Assembly (NCBI GenBank): GCA_023415575.1
Contig: JAEZKF010000029.1
Location: forward strand, 33,248 to 97,247
Length of the DNA stretch: 64,000 nucleotides
Source of the DNA: Bacillota bacterium
Lineage (GTDB): Bacteria > Bacillota > Clostridia > Oscillospirales > Ruminococcaceae
Direction of reading: 5' to 3'
Shown here: positions 25,662 to 33,606 of the stretch, one piece after another
Layout: each line of letters starts with the position of its first letter
Position numbering within the stretch: position 1 is the stretch's first letter
Position numbers and translations under genes: made by a program
Notes under the pieces: model-generated
Databases searched by the model: none
Seen by the model: only the letters and a program-made list of their open reading frames with translations
What the model was told of the DNA's origin: nothing

Positions 25662-27707
25662 TTAGCGTACGATTTTGTAATAGATTCTTGCCGTGGCATT
25701 GTATATCAACACATAGACCAGGATAAATGCCCCATAAGTAATGATGGAGCAGATAACAAACAGTCTCGTGCTTGACAACAGCAATATGTGTAAAAGCTTA
25801 TCCAAAATTGGGAAGGCAAAAGTCAAATGCACTCCAGCCGTCACCAGCGGCAGGAAGAACACAAGCAACACCTGACTGTTAATTGTCTTTCGGACTTCGC
25901 TTGCACTCATACCAATCTTCTGCATAATCTGGAACCGATTTCTGTCCTCATATCCTTCGGATATCTGCTTGTAGTAGATAATCAGCGTCGTGGCAAAAAG
26001 GCAGACAGCACCAAGCAGGATGCCCAGGAAGAGCAGTGAGCTGTACATGCCGAGAGTCGATTCTCTTGCTGCCCAGACAGAATCCGTTCCGCCGTAGGAA
26101 AAGGACTCATAACCCAGATCGGTAATATACTGGCGTATTTCTTTGCGGACCGCAGCGTCTATATCTCTGCCGACATTATACAGCCTTTGCTTGTCAGCGA
26201 AGGTAACGGCTAGACGGTCGATATAATCAGAGGCGTGGTCGCCGTATGCATCTTTCTGCCTCTGATAAATCGTGTTCAGTACAGCGTCATTCGCTACCAC
26301 CATGCCGTAACGGTCAATGGATGAGACCATATTCGCCTGAATCGGAAAGAAAGAGGGCTTTTCTGTGATCCGGTATGTGGTTCCCTGAAGCTCCAAAGTG
26401 CTCCCTTCATATGCGTTAGTTGCGCTGAAGGCGCAGAATGCTACTTCATCGTCTGAAAGGTTAAGAGCAGACCCGCCAAGCTGCCGATAAACGTCCTCCG
26501 TGAGGAAAGTCACCTCGCAAAGCCCATCAAGATTTGTGTTCATATCGACTTCGGTTCTGTCCGTTTCCAGCATCCCGTCATGAAAAATGTATGCCACCTT
26601 AAGATACTTCTGCTGTTCAACCCAGCTAAGCTCGGCACCGCATTCCGCGGCCGCATCTTCCACAATGCTTCTCAGCCTATCTGAGGGGATAACATGCCTG
26701 TTTCCATTATCTTCATGCCATATGGCTGAAACGTAATAATGCTGCGGATAATTTCTGTCAAGGGTATCCTGCATACCCGAATAGAGACTAACGGTTGTGG
26801 AAATCATCACCAGCACGCCGGTTGCGAGAATACATATGGAGGCAAGGCCCACTGCATTCTGCTTCATACGGTAGAGAAGTCCCGATACGGCTGGCATATG
26901 CTTTTTGCTATAATAATACCTTGTGTTCTTTTTCAGTAGCTTCAGCACAAAAATGCTGCCCGTGACGAACAAAAAATAAGTGCCTATTATTACAAGAATT
27001 ACTGCTAAGAAGAACAAAGCCATTGCTTTTAGTGGACTTTGTGTGGTTAGTGAAATATAATACCCTCCGCCAAGCGCGGCCAATCCCAAAACCAGCATCA
27101 GCCACTTAACTTTTGGTTCTTTTTCGCCTGTAGCGCTGCTAGCAAGAAGCTCAACCGGCTTCATTTTTGCTATGCTGATTCTGTTGAAGAGATAGGTCAA
27201 AACATCCAAAGCGACAAAAAGGAGCGCTGACACGACAAGGTTTATTACCTTTATAAAGTAAAATCCAAAAACCACTTCTGTCCCCAAAAGCTTACAGATT
27301 AAAAGAGAGCATATCTTATAAAACAACATACCCAAGCACAATCCTAATACGACGGAGATTGTACTGCTAATTAATGTTTCGCAAAACAGCACCCTGCCCA
27401 CATGTCGCTTTTCCATACCGAGTATATTGTATACCCCGAACTCCCGTTTTCTCTGCTTCATCAGAAAGCTGTTTATATAGAACATCAGAATCGCAGAAAG
27501 CAGCGTCATAACCGCGGTGCCTATGGACATTGACATTCCCAGGTATTCGCCGCCGCGAAGCTTAAGAAGCCGTTCGTCTGCTTTCAGTGTGAATATGATA
27601 TAGAAAACACCAAGTAATCCTGCTTCTGAAAGAATGCGCGGAATAAAAAAACGGTAATTATTCTTGATATTAGTCCAAGCAATTTTGGAGAAGAACCCGG
27701 TTTTCAT
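25662..27707 (-). CDS. BceB-like ABC transporter permease
   Basis: A 681-residue membrane protein with the ten-helix BceB layout: one N-terminal helix, an FtsX-type four-helix bundle (about 55-235), helices near 285, a large extracellular domain (about 310-530) that in this family binds peptide antibiotics or lipid II complexes, and a C-terminal FtsX domain. The motif MKQRKREFGVYNILGMEKRH is the usual coupling helix. It overlaps the ATPase gene in ATGA. It would remove bacitracin- or lantibiotic-like peptides from their targets and signal to the kinase. Confidence 0.93.
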   Translation of the reverse strand: MKTGFFSKIAWTNIKNNYRFFIPRILSEAGLLGVFYIIFTLKADERLLKLRGGEYLGMSMSIGTAVMTLLSAILMFYINSFLMKQRKREFGVYNILGMEKRHVGRVLFCETLISSTISVVLGLCLGMLFYKICSLLICKLLGTEVVFGFYFIKVINLVVSALLFVALDVLTYLFNRISIAKMKPVELLASSATGEKEPKVKWLMLVLGLAALGGGYYISLTTQSPLKAMALFFLAVILVIIGTYFLFVTGSIFVLKLLKKNTRYYYSKKHMPAVSGLLYRMKQNAVGLASICILATGVLVMISTTVSLYSGMQDTLDRNYPQHYYVSAIWHEDNGNRHVIPSDRLRSIVEDAAAECGAELSWVEQQKYLKVAYIFHDGMLETDRTEVDMNTNLDGLCEVTFLTEDVYRQLGGSALNLSDDEVAFCAFSATNAYEGSTLELQGTTYRITEKPSFFPIQANMVSSIDRYGMVVANDAVLNTIYQRQKDAYGDHASDYIDRLAVTFADKQRLYNVGRDIDAAVRKEIRQYITDLGYESFSYGGTDSVWAARESTLGMYSSLLFLGILLGAVCLFATTLIIYYKQISEGYEDRNRFQIMQKIGMSASEVRKTINSQVLLVFFLPLVTAGVHLTFAFPILDKLLHILLLSSTRLFVICSIITYGAFILVYVLIYNATARIYYKIVR

Positions 27708-28468
27708 TGTACGTTCCTCCCTGTGCGAAGCATGGTGAGTGTGTCGGATATTTTCTTATACAGCTGCTCATTGGTGCTGTCGCCTCTGTAAATCTGATGG
27801 AATACCACACCGTCACGGATAAACAGAACCCTGTTTGCATGAGATGCAGCATACACCGAATGAGTTACCATCAGCAGGGTCTGCCCGTCTTCGTTTATTT
27901 TAGAAAACACCCTGAGAAGTTCAGAAGAGGACTGAGAATCCAATGCGCCTGTGGGCTCATCAGCAAAAATCAGCTTGGGATTTGTAATCAAAGCTCTCGC
28001 TGCTGCCGCACGCTGCTTCTGTCCGCCAGATACTTCGTATGGATATTTACTCAGAATATCGGCGATTCCAAGAGACTCGGCAATGGGAGAAAGCCGTGCA
28101 TTCATCTCCGAAACACTGGTTCCGCTCAGCACAAGCGGAAGCAGGATATTGTCTTTCAGCGAAAAGGTATCCAATAGATTAAACTCCTGAAATACAAAGC
28201 CAAGATTCTCCCGCCGGAATGCCGCAAGCTCATTCTCTTTGATTTGAGCGAGCTCTTTTCCGTCCAGCAGGACATGACCACTGGTTGGCTTGTCCAGTGC
28301 TGCAAGGATGTTGAGAAGCGTAGTCTTTCCTGAACCTGATTCGCCCATAATTGCAACATATTCGCCGTATTCTACCGAGAAAGTGACACCCTTCAGCGCA
28401 TGCACCTGATTTCCGCCAAAGCGTGAAGTATAGGTCTTTTTAAGATCACTTACCTTTAAGATTTCCAT
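27704..28468 (-). CDS. BceA-like ABC transporter ATP-binding protein
   Basis: A 254-residue ATPase with Walker A GESGSGKTT, Q-loop VFQEFNLLD, signature VSGGQKQRAAAARAL, Walker B LIFADEPTGALD and switch His in MVTHSVY. ATG 28468 follows AAAGGAGTC; a frame to 28486 is not needed. First gene of the operon ATPase-permease-regulator-kinase, with a TATAAT promoter and direct repeats upstream. Confidence 0.94.
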   Translation of the reverse strand: MEILKVSDLKKTYTSRFGGNQVHALKGVTFSVEYGEYVAIMGESGSGKTTLLNILAALDKPTSGHVLLDGKELAQIKENELAAFRRENLGFVFQEFNLLDTFSLKDNILLPLVLSGTSVSEMNARLSPIAESLGIADILSKYPYEVSGGQKQRAAAARALITNPKLIFADEPTGALDSQSSSELLRVFSKINEDGQTLLMVTHSVYAASHANRVLFIRDGVVFHQIYRGDSTNEQLYKKISDTLTMLRTGRNVQ

Positions 28469-28496
28469 ATTGAAGACTCCTTTCATTTTCGTCAGT

Positions 28497-28552
28497 ATTA
28501 TACGGGAATCTTAAGCTCGGCCGACATCGAATCAGGTGACAATGAGGTGACA
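28497..28552 (-). promoter_or_regulatory. Bce operon promoter with direct-repeat operator
   Basis: The minus strand has a perfect -10 (TATAAT, 28497-28502) but no good -35 box. Upstream are two TGTCACCT repeats (28534-28541 and 28545-28552) with an 11-bp period, one helical turn. A weak -35 plus tandem sites is the usual form of a promoter activated by an OmpR-type regulator. Confidence 0.65.
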
Positions 28553-28658
28553 TTATTGTAAGATATTACGAAACTAAATCCGCAATTTCTTCAAGCTTTA
28601 TACGGATGGCGGACTCCGTATGTGTTTTCTTCGCAATGAAGCCGTCTTGCTATATCAG

Positions 28659-28973
28659 TCAGTCCGCAAATGATATTATATCACATAAAGCCAAACCAAA
28701 AGCCTCTCTTGGCAAGAAAAGCAACAGCATAGAGGACGCCGACAGCTTCACAATGTCCTCGCCGTCGATAGAGGCATTTATCGCCTCCGTGATTTTTATT
28801 AGGCAGGATTGCACCGTGCAATGACCGACTGAGTAGCCGGCACAGTATGGGATATCCAGAGCCTTGCCCTCGGGTACCATGGCATGGTACCCGTATATAC
28901 TTGCGTACCCTGCAGCAGGACTATGCCCTGTATTGAGGGCCGCTGTCCGATCTTTTGAAAAAGCTGTCTGAGA
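28659..28973 (-). pseudogene. Possible decayed DUF2268-type (predicted zinc protease) C-terminus
   Basis: The minus frame is open for 105 codons without a convincing start or ribosome site. Its sequence (FSKDRTAALNTGHSPAAGYA, then ALDIPYCAGYSVGHCTVQSC and a final Leu-rich part) looks to me like the C-terminus of DUF2268 putative metalloproteases, which have a tyrosine/glycine-rich GYxxGYxxV helix there. The HExxH-containing N-terminus is missing; a hairpin stands at that place. The call rests on pattern memory only. Confidence 0.4.
28871..28893. repeat. Perfect 11-bp inverted repeat with 1-base centre
   Basis: CGGGTACCATG and its exact complement flank a single G. It lies inside the DUF2268-like relic. 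A 23-base near-continuous palindrome could be an operator, a cruciform or chance. Confidence 0.8.
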
Positions 28974-28990
28974 TCAAAAAGCTATAAATA

Positions 28991-29028
28991 TACGCGGGGA
29001 GCGTGGTTTTTGCCATTCTCCCCGCGTA
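28991..29028. terminator. GC-rich hairpin in the relic region
   Basis: TACGCGGGGA pairs with TCCCCGCGTA (10 bp, 18-base loop); CTTTTAT follows on the plus strand, TATTTAT on the minus. The stretch 28560-29160 otherwise holds only the relic and the palindrome. Confidence 0.55.
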
Positions 29029-29164
29029 CTTTTATAGTTGATATTTGGAATGCGGACATCTTTTAGATAAACGGGTATTTATCAAACCGTTTTCTCATAT
29101 CTAAAAACAGCAATGCCGCTTTTCTCATCCTTGCCATCGAAATATGTAACCCTAGTTTGAGCGT

Positions 29165-29216
29165 AAAAAAACGGAGTGTCCTTAATAGGATACTCAAATC
29201 CTACAAGGACACTCCG
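29165..29216 (-). terminator. Terminator of tRNA-Pro
   Basis: CGGAGTGTCCTT pairs with AAGGACACTCCG, with an inner AGGAT/ATCCT stem, and seven T follow on the minus strand. It begins 3 bases after the tRNA CCA end. Its 5' arm is also complementary to the tRNA 3' acceptor strand. Confidence 0.93.
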
Positions 29217-29218
29217 CA

Positions 29219-29294
29219 TGGTCGGAGTGGCGGGACTTGAACCCGCGGCCTCTTGGTCCCGAACCAAGCACGCTACCATCTGCGCTACACCCCG
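29219..29294 (-). tRNA. tRNA-Pro, anticodon CGG
   Basis: A 76-base cloverleaf read on the minus strand. The acceptor CGGGGTG pairs with CACTCCG (one G-U); the D arm is TAGCGCAGATGGTAGC; the anticodon stem CTTGG/CCAAG holds loop TTCGGGA, so the anticodon is CGG and the tRNA reads CCG; the T arm contains GGTTCAAG; the CCA end is encoded. It has its own promoter and terminator. Confidence 0.96.
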
Positions 29295-29353
29295 TTATTC
29301 TTTTGCGCATCTTGCCTTATTAAAATGCCTAGGCCAAAACACGTCGCTGAATT

Positions 29354-29382
29354 ATTATATGCCATAATAGTGGTGTTGTCAA
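29354..29382 (-). promoter_or_regulatory. tRNA-Pro promoter
   Basis: Consensus TTGACA, 17-base spacer, TATAAT on the minus strand; start expected near 29347, about 53 bases before the mature tRNA. Confidence 0.88.
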
Positions 29383-29475
29383 GGCAAAAGGAACGTCTTG
29401 AGACTTAATATTTTGCATATCACTTGAGTGGCTGCGGGTGGGCAATGGGTTCGCCGACGCAGACACGCATAAAGC

Positions 29476-29517
29476 AAGCCTGCGTCATTTCGGTTTGCCG
29501 CCGAAAAGCGCAGGCTT
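29476..29517 (-). terminator. Hairpin after mnmA
   Basis: AAGCCTGCG pairs with CGCAGGCTT, with an inner CGG/CCG, about 40 bp past the mnmA stop. Only a short T-rich stretch (GCTTTATG) follows. Confidence 0.65.
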
Positions 29518-29555
29518 ATTTCTTTGCTAAACGAAATATCCCGCTTATCGTTCCG

Positions 29556-30626
29556 TTATACGATGGTTCCCCCGCCGAGGATTCGGTCGCCGTCGTAGAA
29601 CACAACGGCCTGACCGCGCGTAATGGCGCGCTGCGGCTCGTCAAACTCCACCCGCAGCCTGTTGTTCTCATCCGGGTAAACCGTAGCCCGCGCCTCCTTG
29701 TGGGAGTAGCGAATCTTTGCCGTGCAGGAGAAGGGCTGGGTGACGGGGTAGCCGTCAATCATGTTGATGTCATCCGCTGTCAGAGTGCGGGAAAAGACCT
29801 CGTTCTCCTCACCGAGCACCACGTTGCCGGTAGCAGCGTCGATGTTCACCACAAAAGCAGGACGGCCGAGGCTGATGCCAAGCCCCTTGCGCTGGCCAAT
29901 GGTGTAGTTGGCGATACCCTTGTGGGGCCCGAGTACGTTGCCCTTTGTGTCGACAAAGAACCCGCCCTTTGAAGGCTTGCCGGTATAGTTTTGAATAAAG
30001 GCGGCATAATCGCCGTCGGGCACAAAGCAGATATCCTGACTATCGGGCTTACTGGCGACCACAAGCCTATTTTCCTGCGCAATTTCCCTTACTCTGGTCT
30101 TATCGTATTCCCCGAGCGGCATAAGCATGTGCGCAAGGATATCCTGAGTCAGGTTATAAAGCACATAGCTTTGGTCCTTGCCTTTGGCGCAAGCGCGGTA
30201 AAGGGCATAGCGGTCGCTCGGCTCTTGCACGATGCGGGCATAATGACCCGTTGCGATATAGTCAAAGCCCATCGACTGCGCCTTTTGCAGGAATGCCTCA
30301 AACTTAATATAGCGGTTACAAAGGATGCAGGGGTTGGGGGTTGCTCCCTCCAGATAGGACTGCACAAAGGCATCGACAATCTTTTCGCGGAATAGCTCCT
30401 TGTAGTTAAGAACATAATGGGCAATGCCGATTTTATCGCACACCAAGCGTGCATCGTTGACATCATCGACCGAGCAGCAGCGCGATTCGCCGCACAGGTT
30501 TAAATCGCTTTCATTAAATAGGCGGAAGGTCGCACCCACTACCTCATAGCCCTGTTGTTTCAAGAGTAGCGCCGCGACTGAGCTGTCTACCCCGCCGCTC
30601 ATGCCAATCATCACGCGTTTTGCCAT
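29556..30626 (-). CDS. mnmA: tRNA-specific 2-thiouridylase
   Basis: Thiolates U34 of tRNA-Lys, -Glu and -Gln. The 356-residue protein has the PP-loop SGGVDSSVAALLL, the first catalytic cysteine in TPNPCILCNRYIKF and the second in SQDICFVPDGDY, then the beta-barrel tRNA-binding C-terminus (YTIGQRKGLGISLGRPAFVV). Its sulfur donor (IscS/NifS-type) is not in the window. It stands alone between terminators. Confidence 0.96.
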   Translation of the reverse strand: MAKRVMIGMSGGVDSSVAALLLKQQGYEVVGATFRLFNESDLNLCGESRCCSVDDVNDARLVCDKIGIAHYVLNYKELFREKIVDAFVQSYLEGATPNPCILCNRYIKFEAFLQKAQSMGFDYIATGHYARIVQEPSDRYALYRACAKGKDQSYVLYNLTQDILAHMLMPLGEYDKTRVREIAQENRLVVASKPDSQDICFVPDGDYAAFIQNYTGKPSKGGFFVDTKGNVLGPHKGIANYTIGQRKGLGISLGRPAFVVNIDAATGNVVLGEENEVFSRTLTADDINMIDGYPVTQPFSCTAKIRYSHKEARATVYPDENNRLRVEFDEPQRAITRGQAVVFYDGDRILGGGTIV

Positions 30627-30672
30627 CGTACACTCCCCCTCTCATCCCATCCGCAGAAAGTATCGGCGTTCA

Positions 30673-30707
30673 CAAAAACAGACCAAACGGTGTGCCCGTT
30701 TGGTCTG
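30673..30707 (-). terminator. Terminator of the CD1247-type gene
   Basis: CAGACCAAACGG pairs with its complement around a 5-base loop and is followed by TTTTTG on the minus strand, 38 bp past the stop. Confidence 0.92.
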
Positions 30708-30744
30708 CCATAAACCATAAAATATCGTGCCAACCGTATGAGGA

Positions 30745-31179
30745 TTACTGATCTACGCGATCAGTGTCCTCGTCGCTGTCGTCATCAAACTCAAACTCCA
30801 GCTTTTCGCCGCAGCCGGGGCAATCGATTACACCTTCTTCAAGCATTGCCTCGTTGATGCAGATGGCATCGCCGCAGCTCGGGCAAACAACCTCGTACAG
30901 GCTGTCTTCGTCATCGTCGCAGCAGCAGCAATCATCCTCATCATCGTCTTCGTCGTCTGTCTCATAGAAGTCCTCTTCGAGTAGTCCGAGGTCTTCATCG
31001 ATGGCATCGACATGGTCATACAGCTCACTGAGCTCGTCCTGTGTGTCAGCAAGGTCGGATGCAAGATCATCAAGCACCTCAACCACAGCCTTAAGCACCT
31101 TGCCCTCGTTGGTGGAATCGTCCATTCCAAGGCCTTCCATCAACCCTTTGATATAAGCAACGCGTTCTGCAGCAGTCAT
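30745..31179 (-). CDS. CD1247-type acidic zinc-ribbon protein
   Basis: A 144-residue protein of a family widespread in Clostridia but uncharacterised. The N-terminal helical domain starts MTAAERVAYIKGLMEGLGMD. A very acidic stretch (about 70-92) contains four consecutive cysteines (84-87) flanked by Asp/Glu runs. A zinc ribbon (C99-P-S-C102 and C120-P-G-C123) and an acidic tail follow. It looks cytoplasmic. GGAGGCTACCGGG precedes the ATG. It lies 51 bp after efp, so the two may be co-transcribed. Function unknown; the cysteine cluster points to metal binding. Confidence 0.85.
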   Translation of the reverse strand: MTAAERVAYIKGLMEGLGMDDSTNEGKVLKAVVEVLDDLASDLADTQDELSELYDHVDAIDEDLGLLEEDFYETDDEDDDEDDCCCCDDDEDSLYEVVCPSCGDAICINEAMLEEGVIDCPGCGEKLEFEFDDDSDEDTDRVDQ

Positions 31180-31230
31180 CCCGGTAGCCTCCTTTTTCGT
31201 TATACGTAAAATTCAATTACAGTATTGACA

Positions 31231-31788
31231 TTATGCTCTTTCCATATACTCGCCTACACGGGTATCTACACGAATCATATCGCCTTCGTTGATAAACAGC
31301 GGAACACGAATCTCAGCGCCGGTCTCCAAAACAGCGGGCTTGAGGGTGTTGGTAGCGGTGTCGCCCTTCACGCCGGGCTCGGTCGATACAACCTTGAGCT
31401 CTACAAAGAAGGGGGGTTCTACACCGAACACGTTGCCTTTATAGGAAAGCACCATAACATCGGTGTTCTCTTTTACAAACTTGAAGTTGTCGCCCAGTGT
31501 ATTCGCTCCGATTGGGGTCTGCTCGTAGGTCTCATTATCCATGAAGTAATAAAGGTCGCCCTCATTGTACAGGTACTGCATGCTGCGCCTGTCGATATGC
31601 GCGGTGGGGAACTTTTCTGTGGGGCTGAAGGTTTTCTCTACGACAGAGCCGGTAATGACGTTTCTAATCTTTGTGCGAACAAAAGCGGCGCCTTTACCGG
31701 GCTTTACATGCTGAAACTCGACAACCTGTACAACGTTGCCATCCATTTCGAATGTAGCGCCGTTTCTAAACTCACCTGCTGAAATCAT
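31231..31788 (-). CDS. efp: Translation elongation factor P
   Basis: Relieves ribosome stalling at polyproline. The 185-residue length is standard, with three beta-barrel domains. The tip lysine of domain I is K32 in VKPGKGAAFVRTK, the position modified in many bacteria. The C-terminus ends in the EF-P motif EIRVPLFINEGDMIRVDTRV. TGGAGGG precedes the ATG. Confidence 0.97.
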   Translation of the reverse strand: MISAGEFRNGATFEMDGNVVQVVEFQHVKPGKGAAFVRTKIRNVITGSVVEKTFSPTEKFPTAHIDRRSMQYLYNEGDLYYFMDNETYEQTPIGANTLGDNFKFVKENTDVMVLSYKGNVFGVEPPFFVELKVVSTEPGVKGDTATNTLKPAVLETGAEIRVPLFINEGDMIRVDTRVGEYMERA

Positions 31789-31870
31789 ACAATTAAGCCC
31801 TCCATCAATTTCAGTGTTACAAAACGCATTGCAAGCACTGGGTAATTTGTCTATAACATTATAAGTCTAT

Positions 31871-31899
31871 ATTATAACACTAAACTTTTCAAGTGTTAT
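31871..31899 (-). promoter_or_regulatory. Putative efp promoter with overlapping palindrome
   Basis: On the minus strand a TATAAT (31871-31876) overlaps the right arm of a perfect inverted repeat, ATAACACT and AGTGTTAT around 10 bases (31874-31899). A second TATAAT lies downstream. The -35 region is not clear. Confidence 0.45.
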
Positions 31900-32034
31900 T
31901 TTTTGATTTTCGCTGTTTTATCCGGATATTCCTAAAGCACAACAGGCAAAACGGGTATAACCGTACATTTTTTCCTGCCAAAAAGCGACGAAAACGCGCT
32001 TTTGTGCCCTTTATCCGGATTCAAAGCTGTACCT

Positions 32035-33117
32035 TTACAGGAGCATGAGTTCCTTCGGGCTCTTTGTAAAGTTGTCAAACCCGTCATTCGTGATAACCCC
32101 GAAGTCCTCAATTCGAACGCCGAACCGGCCTTCCAGATAGATGCCGGGCTCTATGGTCATGACTGTGCCCGCGGGTGCTATCTCATCACACATCGGCGCA
32201 AAGCGCGGGCTTTCGTGAATCTCAATGCCGACGCTGTGACCGAGTCCGTGCCCGAAGCACCCTTCGTAGCCCGCCTTGTTGATGATATCCCTTGCTATTT
32301 TGTCCATTGCGGCGCAATTTACGCCCGCCTTTACCCTATCAAGCACCGCTTTTTGCGCGGTTAATACCGTATCGTAGACCCTGCGCTGCTCTTCGCTTAC
32401 TTCACCTATGGCAACCGTGCGGGTCATGTCGGAATGGTAGCCGTCAACCACCGCGCCGAAATCCATGGTGACAAAGTCGCCGCGCTTTAGCACGTTATCG
32501 GTAGGCACGCCGTGCGGCAGGGAGCTATTTTTGCCCGCAACCACGATAAAATCAAACGACACTGCCTCGGCACCCTGCCTGCGGATGAAAAATTCCATAT
32601 CAAGGGCAATCTCCCGCTCGGTCTTGCCTGCACAGATGCGGGGCAGGATGTAGGAAAAGGTCTCGTCGGTCAGACGCTGTGCCTCTTTTAGCTTTGCAAT
32701 CTCGCCTTCGTCCTTGATGGCGCGCTGGGCGTTGATGATGTCATCCAGCGCATTGTCCTCCAGCAGCTGGGCTCCATACAGCATACGCTTGATGCGCGCA
32801 GCCTCGCGCAGGGTGAGGTAGCTTGTTTCGATTGCGGCTGTTTTGACGTTATGGCGCTCGCAGAGTGTGCGCACCTGTGTATAGATGTCATCCTGCAAAA
32901 TGACTGCAGCGCCGCTGACCCTTGCGCGTGCAGTTTCGATATAGCGAAAATCGATGATAAAGTAAGCCGCATCGCGTGTGACAAGCAAAAGGCCAGCATC
33001 GTGTGAATCGTACCCGAGGTAGTACCGGCGGTTTGGGCGCGACACGATAACGGCGGCATCGGTGCCGTCGGGCAGGTTATTCATCAGTGTGTGGAGCTTG
33101 GTGTTTACTGTTGCCAC
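32035..33117 (-). CDS. pepP: Xaa-Pro aminopeptidase (M24 family)
   Basis: Removes N-terminal residues that precede proline. The 360-residue protein has an N-terminal creatinase-like domain (to about 125) and a C-terminal pita-bread domain with the five metal ligands: D in MDFGAVVDGYHSDMTRT (two Asp), H in GHGLGHSVGIEIHESP, E in TIEPGIYLEG and E in RIEDFGVI. The start appears to be GTG at 33117 with AAAAGGAGC somewhat far upstream. It follows aroQ by 21 bp, the aroQ-pepP-efp order of many Firmicutes. Confidence 0.94.
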   Translation of the reverse strand: MATVNTKLHTLMNNLPDGTDAAVIVSRPNRRYYLGYDSHDAGLLLVTRDAAYFIIDFRYIETARARVSGAAVILQDDIYTQVRTLCERHNVKTAAIETSYLTLREAARIKRMLYGAQLLEDNALDDIINAQRAIKDEGEIAKLKEAQRLTDETFSYILPRICAGKTEREIALDMEFFIRRQGAEAVSFDFIVVAGKNSSLPHGVPTDNVLKRGDFVTMDFGAVVDGYHSDMTRTVAIGEVSEEQRRVYDTVLTAQKAVLDRVKAGVNCAAMDKIARDIINKAGYEGCFGHGLGHSVGIEIHESPRFAPMCDEIAPAGTVMTIEPGIYLEGRFGVRIEDFGVITNDGFDNFTKSPKELMLL

Positions 33118-33138
33118 GTTATATATGCTCCTTTTTAC

Positions 33139-33588
33139 TCAAATCGACTTTTTCTCAAGCCTTGAAAGGGCATCTACAGCCAAAAGATAAGACCCCGGTG
33201 CGCCAAAACCGCTGATATGCCCGATGCAAACCTCACTCAGCACGGAATGGGCGCGGAAGGCATCACGCGCAAAGATGTTGGAGATGTGCACCTCCACCAC
33301 CGGCAACTCTACCGCTTCAATGGCGTCGCGGATGGCGTAGCTGTAATGGGTGTAGGCTCCCGCGTTGAGGATGACGCCGAGGTAGGCCCCGCGCGCCTCA
33401 TGCAGGCGGTCGATGATGCCACCCTCGTGGTTGGACTGGAAGAAGTCGCACACAAGGCCCTTTTCCCTTGCATATTGCGCAATCTGCTCGTTAATCTCAT
33501 CAAGCGTTGTGGTGCCGTAGACCTCGGGCTTGCGCATACCGGTTAGGTTTAAATTTGGGCCATTAATCACCAAAATCCTGTTGTTCAT
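33139..33588 (-). CDS. aroQ: 3-dehydroquinate dehydratase, type II
   Basis: Third step of the shikimate pathway. The 149-residue protein is the small dodecameric type II enzyme. It has the N-terminal NGPNLNLTG, the Tyr of the flexible lid in RKPEVYG, NAGAYTHYSYAIRDAI and the catalytic His in EVHISN. A second, usually conserved His of that segment (SNxHAR) is Phe here (SNIFAR), although the later Arg (FRAHS) is kept. Activity is therefore likely. Located between the TIM-barrel gene and pepP. Confidence 0.93.
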   Translation of the reverse strand: MNNRILVINGPNLNLTGMRKPEVYGTTTLDEINEQIAQYAREKGLVCDFFQSNHEGGIIDRLHEARGAYLGVILNAGAYTHYSYAIRDAIEAVELPVVEVHISNIFARDAFRAHSVLSEVCIGHISGFGAPGSYLLAVDALSRLEKKSI

Positions 33589-33606
33589 GGGTCTTTATCC
33601 GTCCTT

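Noticed and set aside
28606..28824. A 72-codon plus frame in the relic region
   Set aside because: No ribosome site, low-complexity Ser/Ile composition, and antisense to a more protein-like frame.
29172..29229. CGGAGTG direct repeat at the tRNA end as an integration (att) scar
   Set aside because: Seven bases is too short for a tRNA-type att duplication, and no integrase or foreign DNA adjoins; explained better as the terminator arm.
29082..29279. A 65-codon minus frame ending in a protein-like tail
   Set aside because: It runs through the tRNA-Pro gene and its terminator; the start falls inside the tRNA.
31919..32020. Two ATCCGGAT copies flanking the efp-pepP gap
   Set aside because: Eight-base palindromes at this distance can occur by chance, and no element lies between them.
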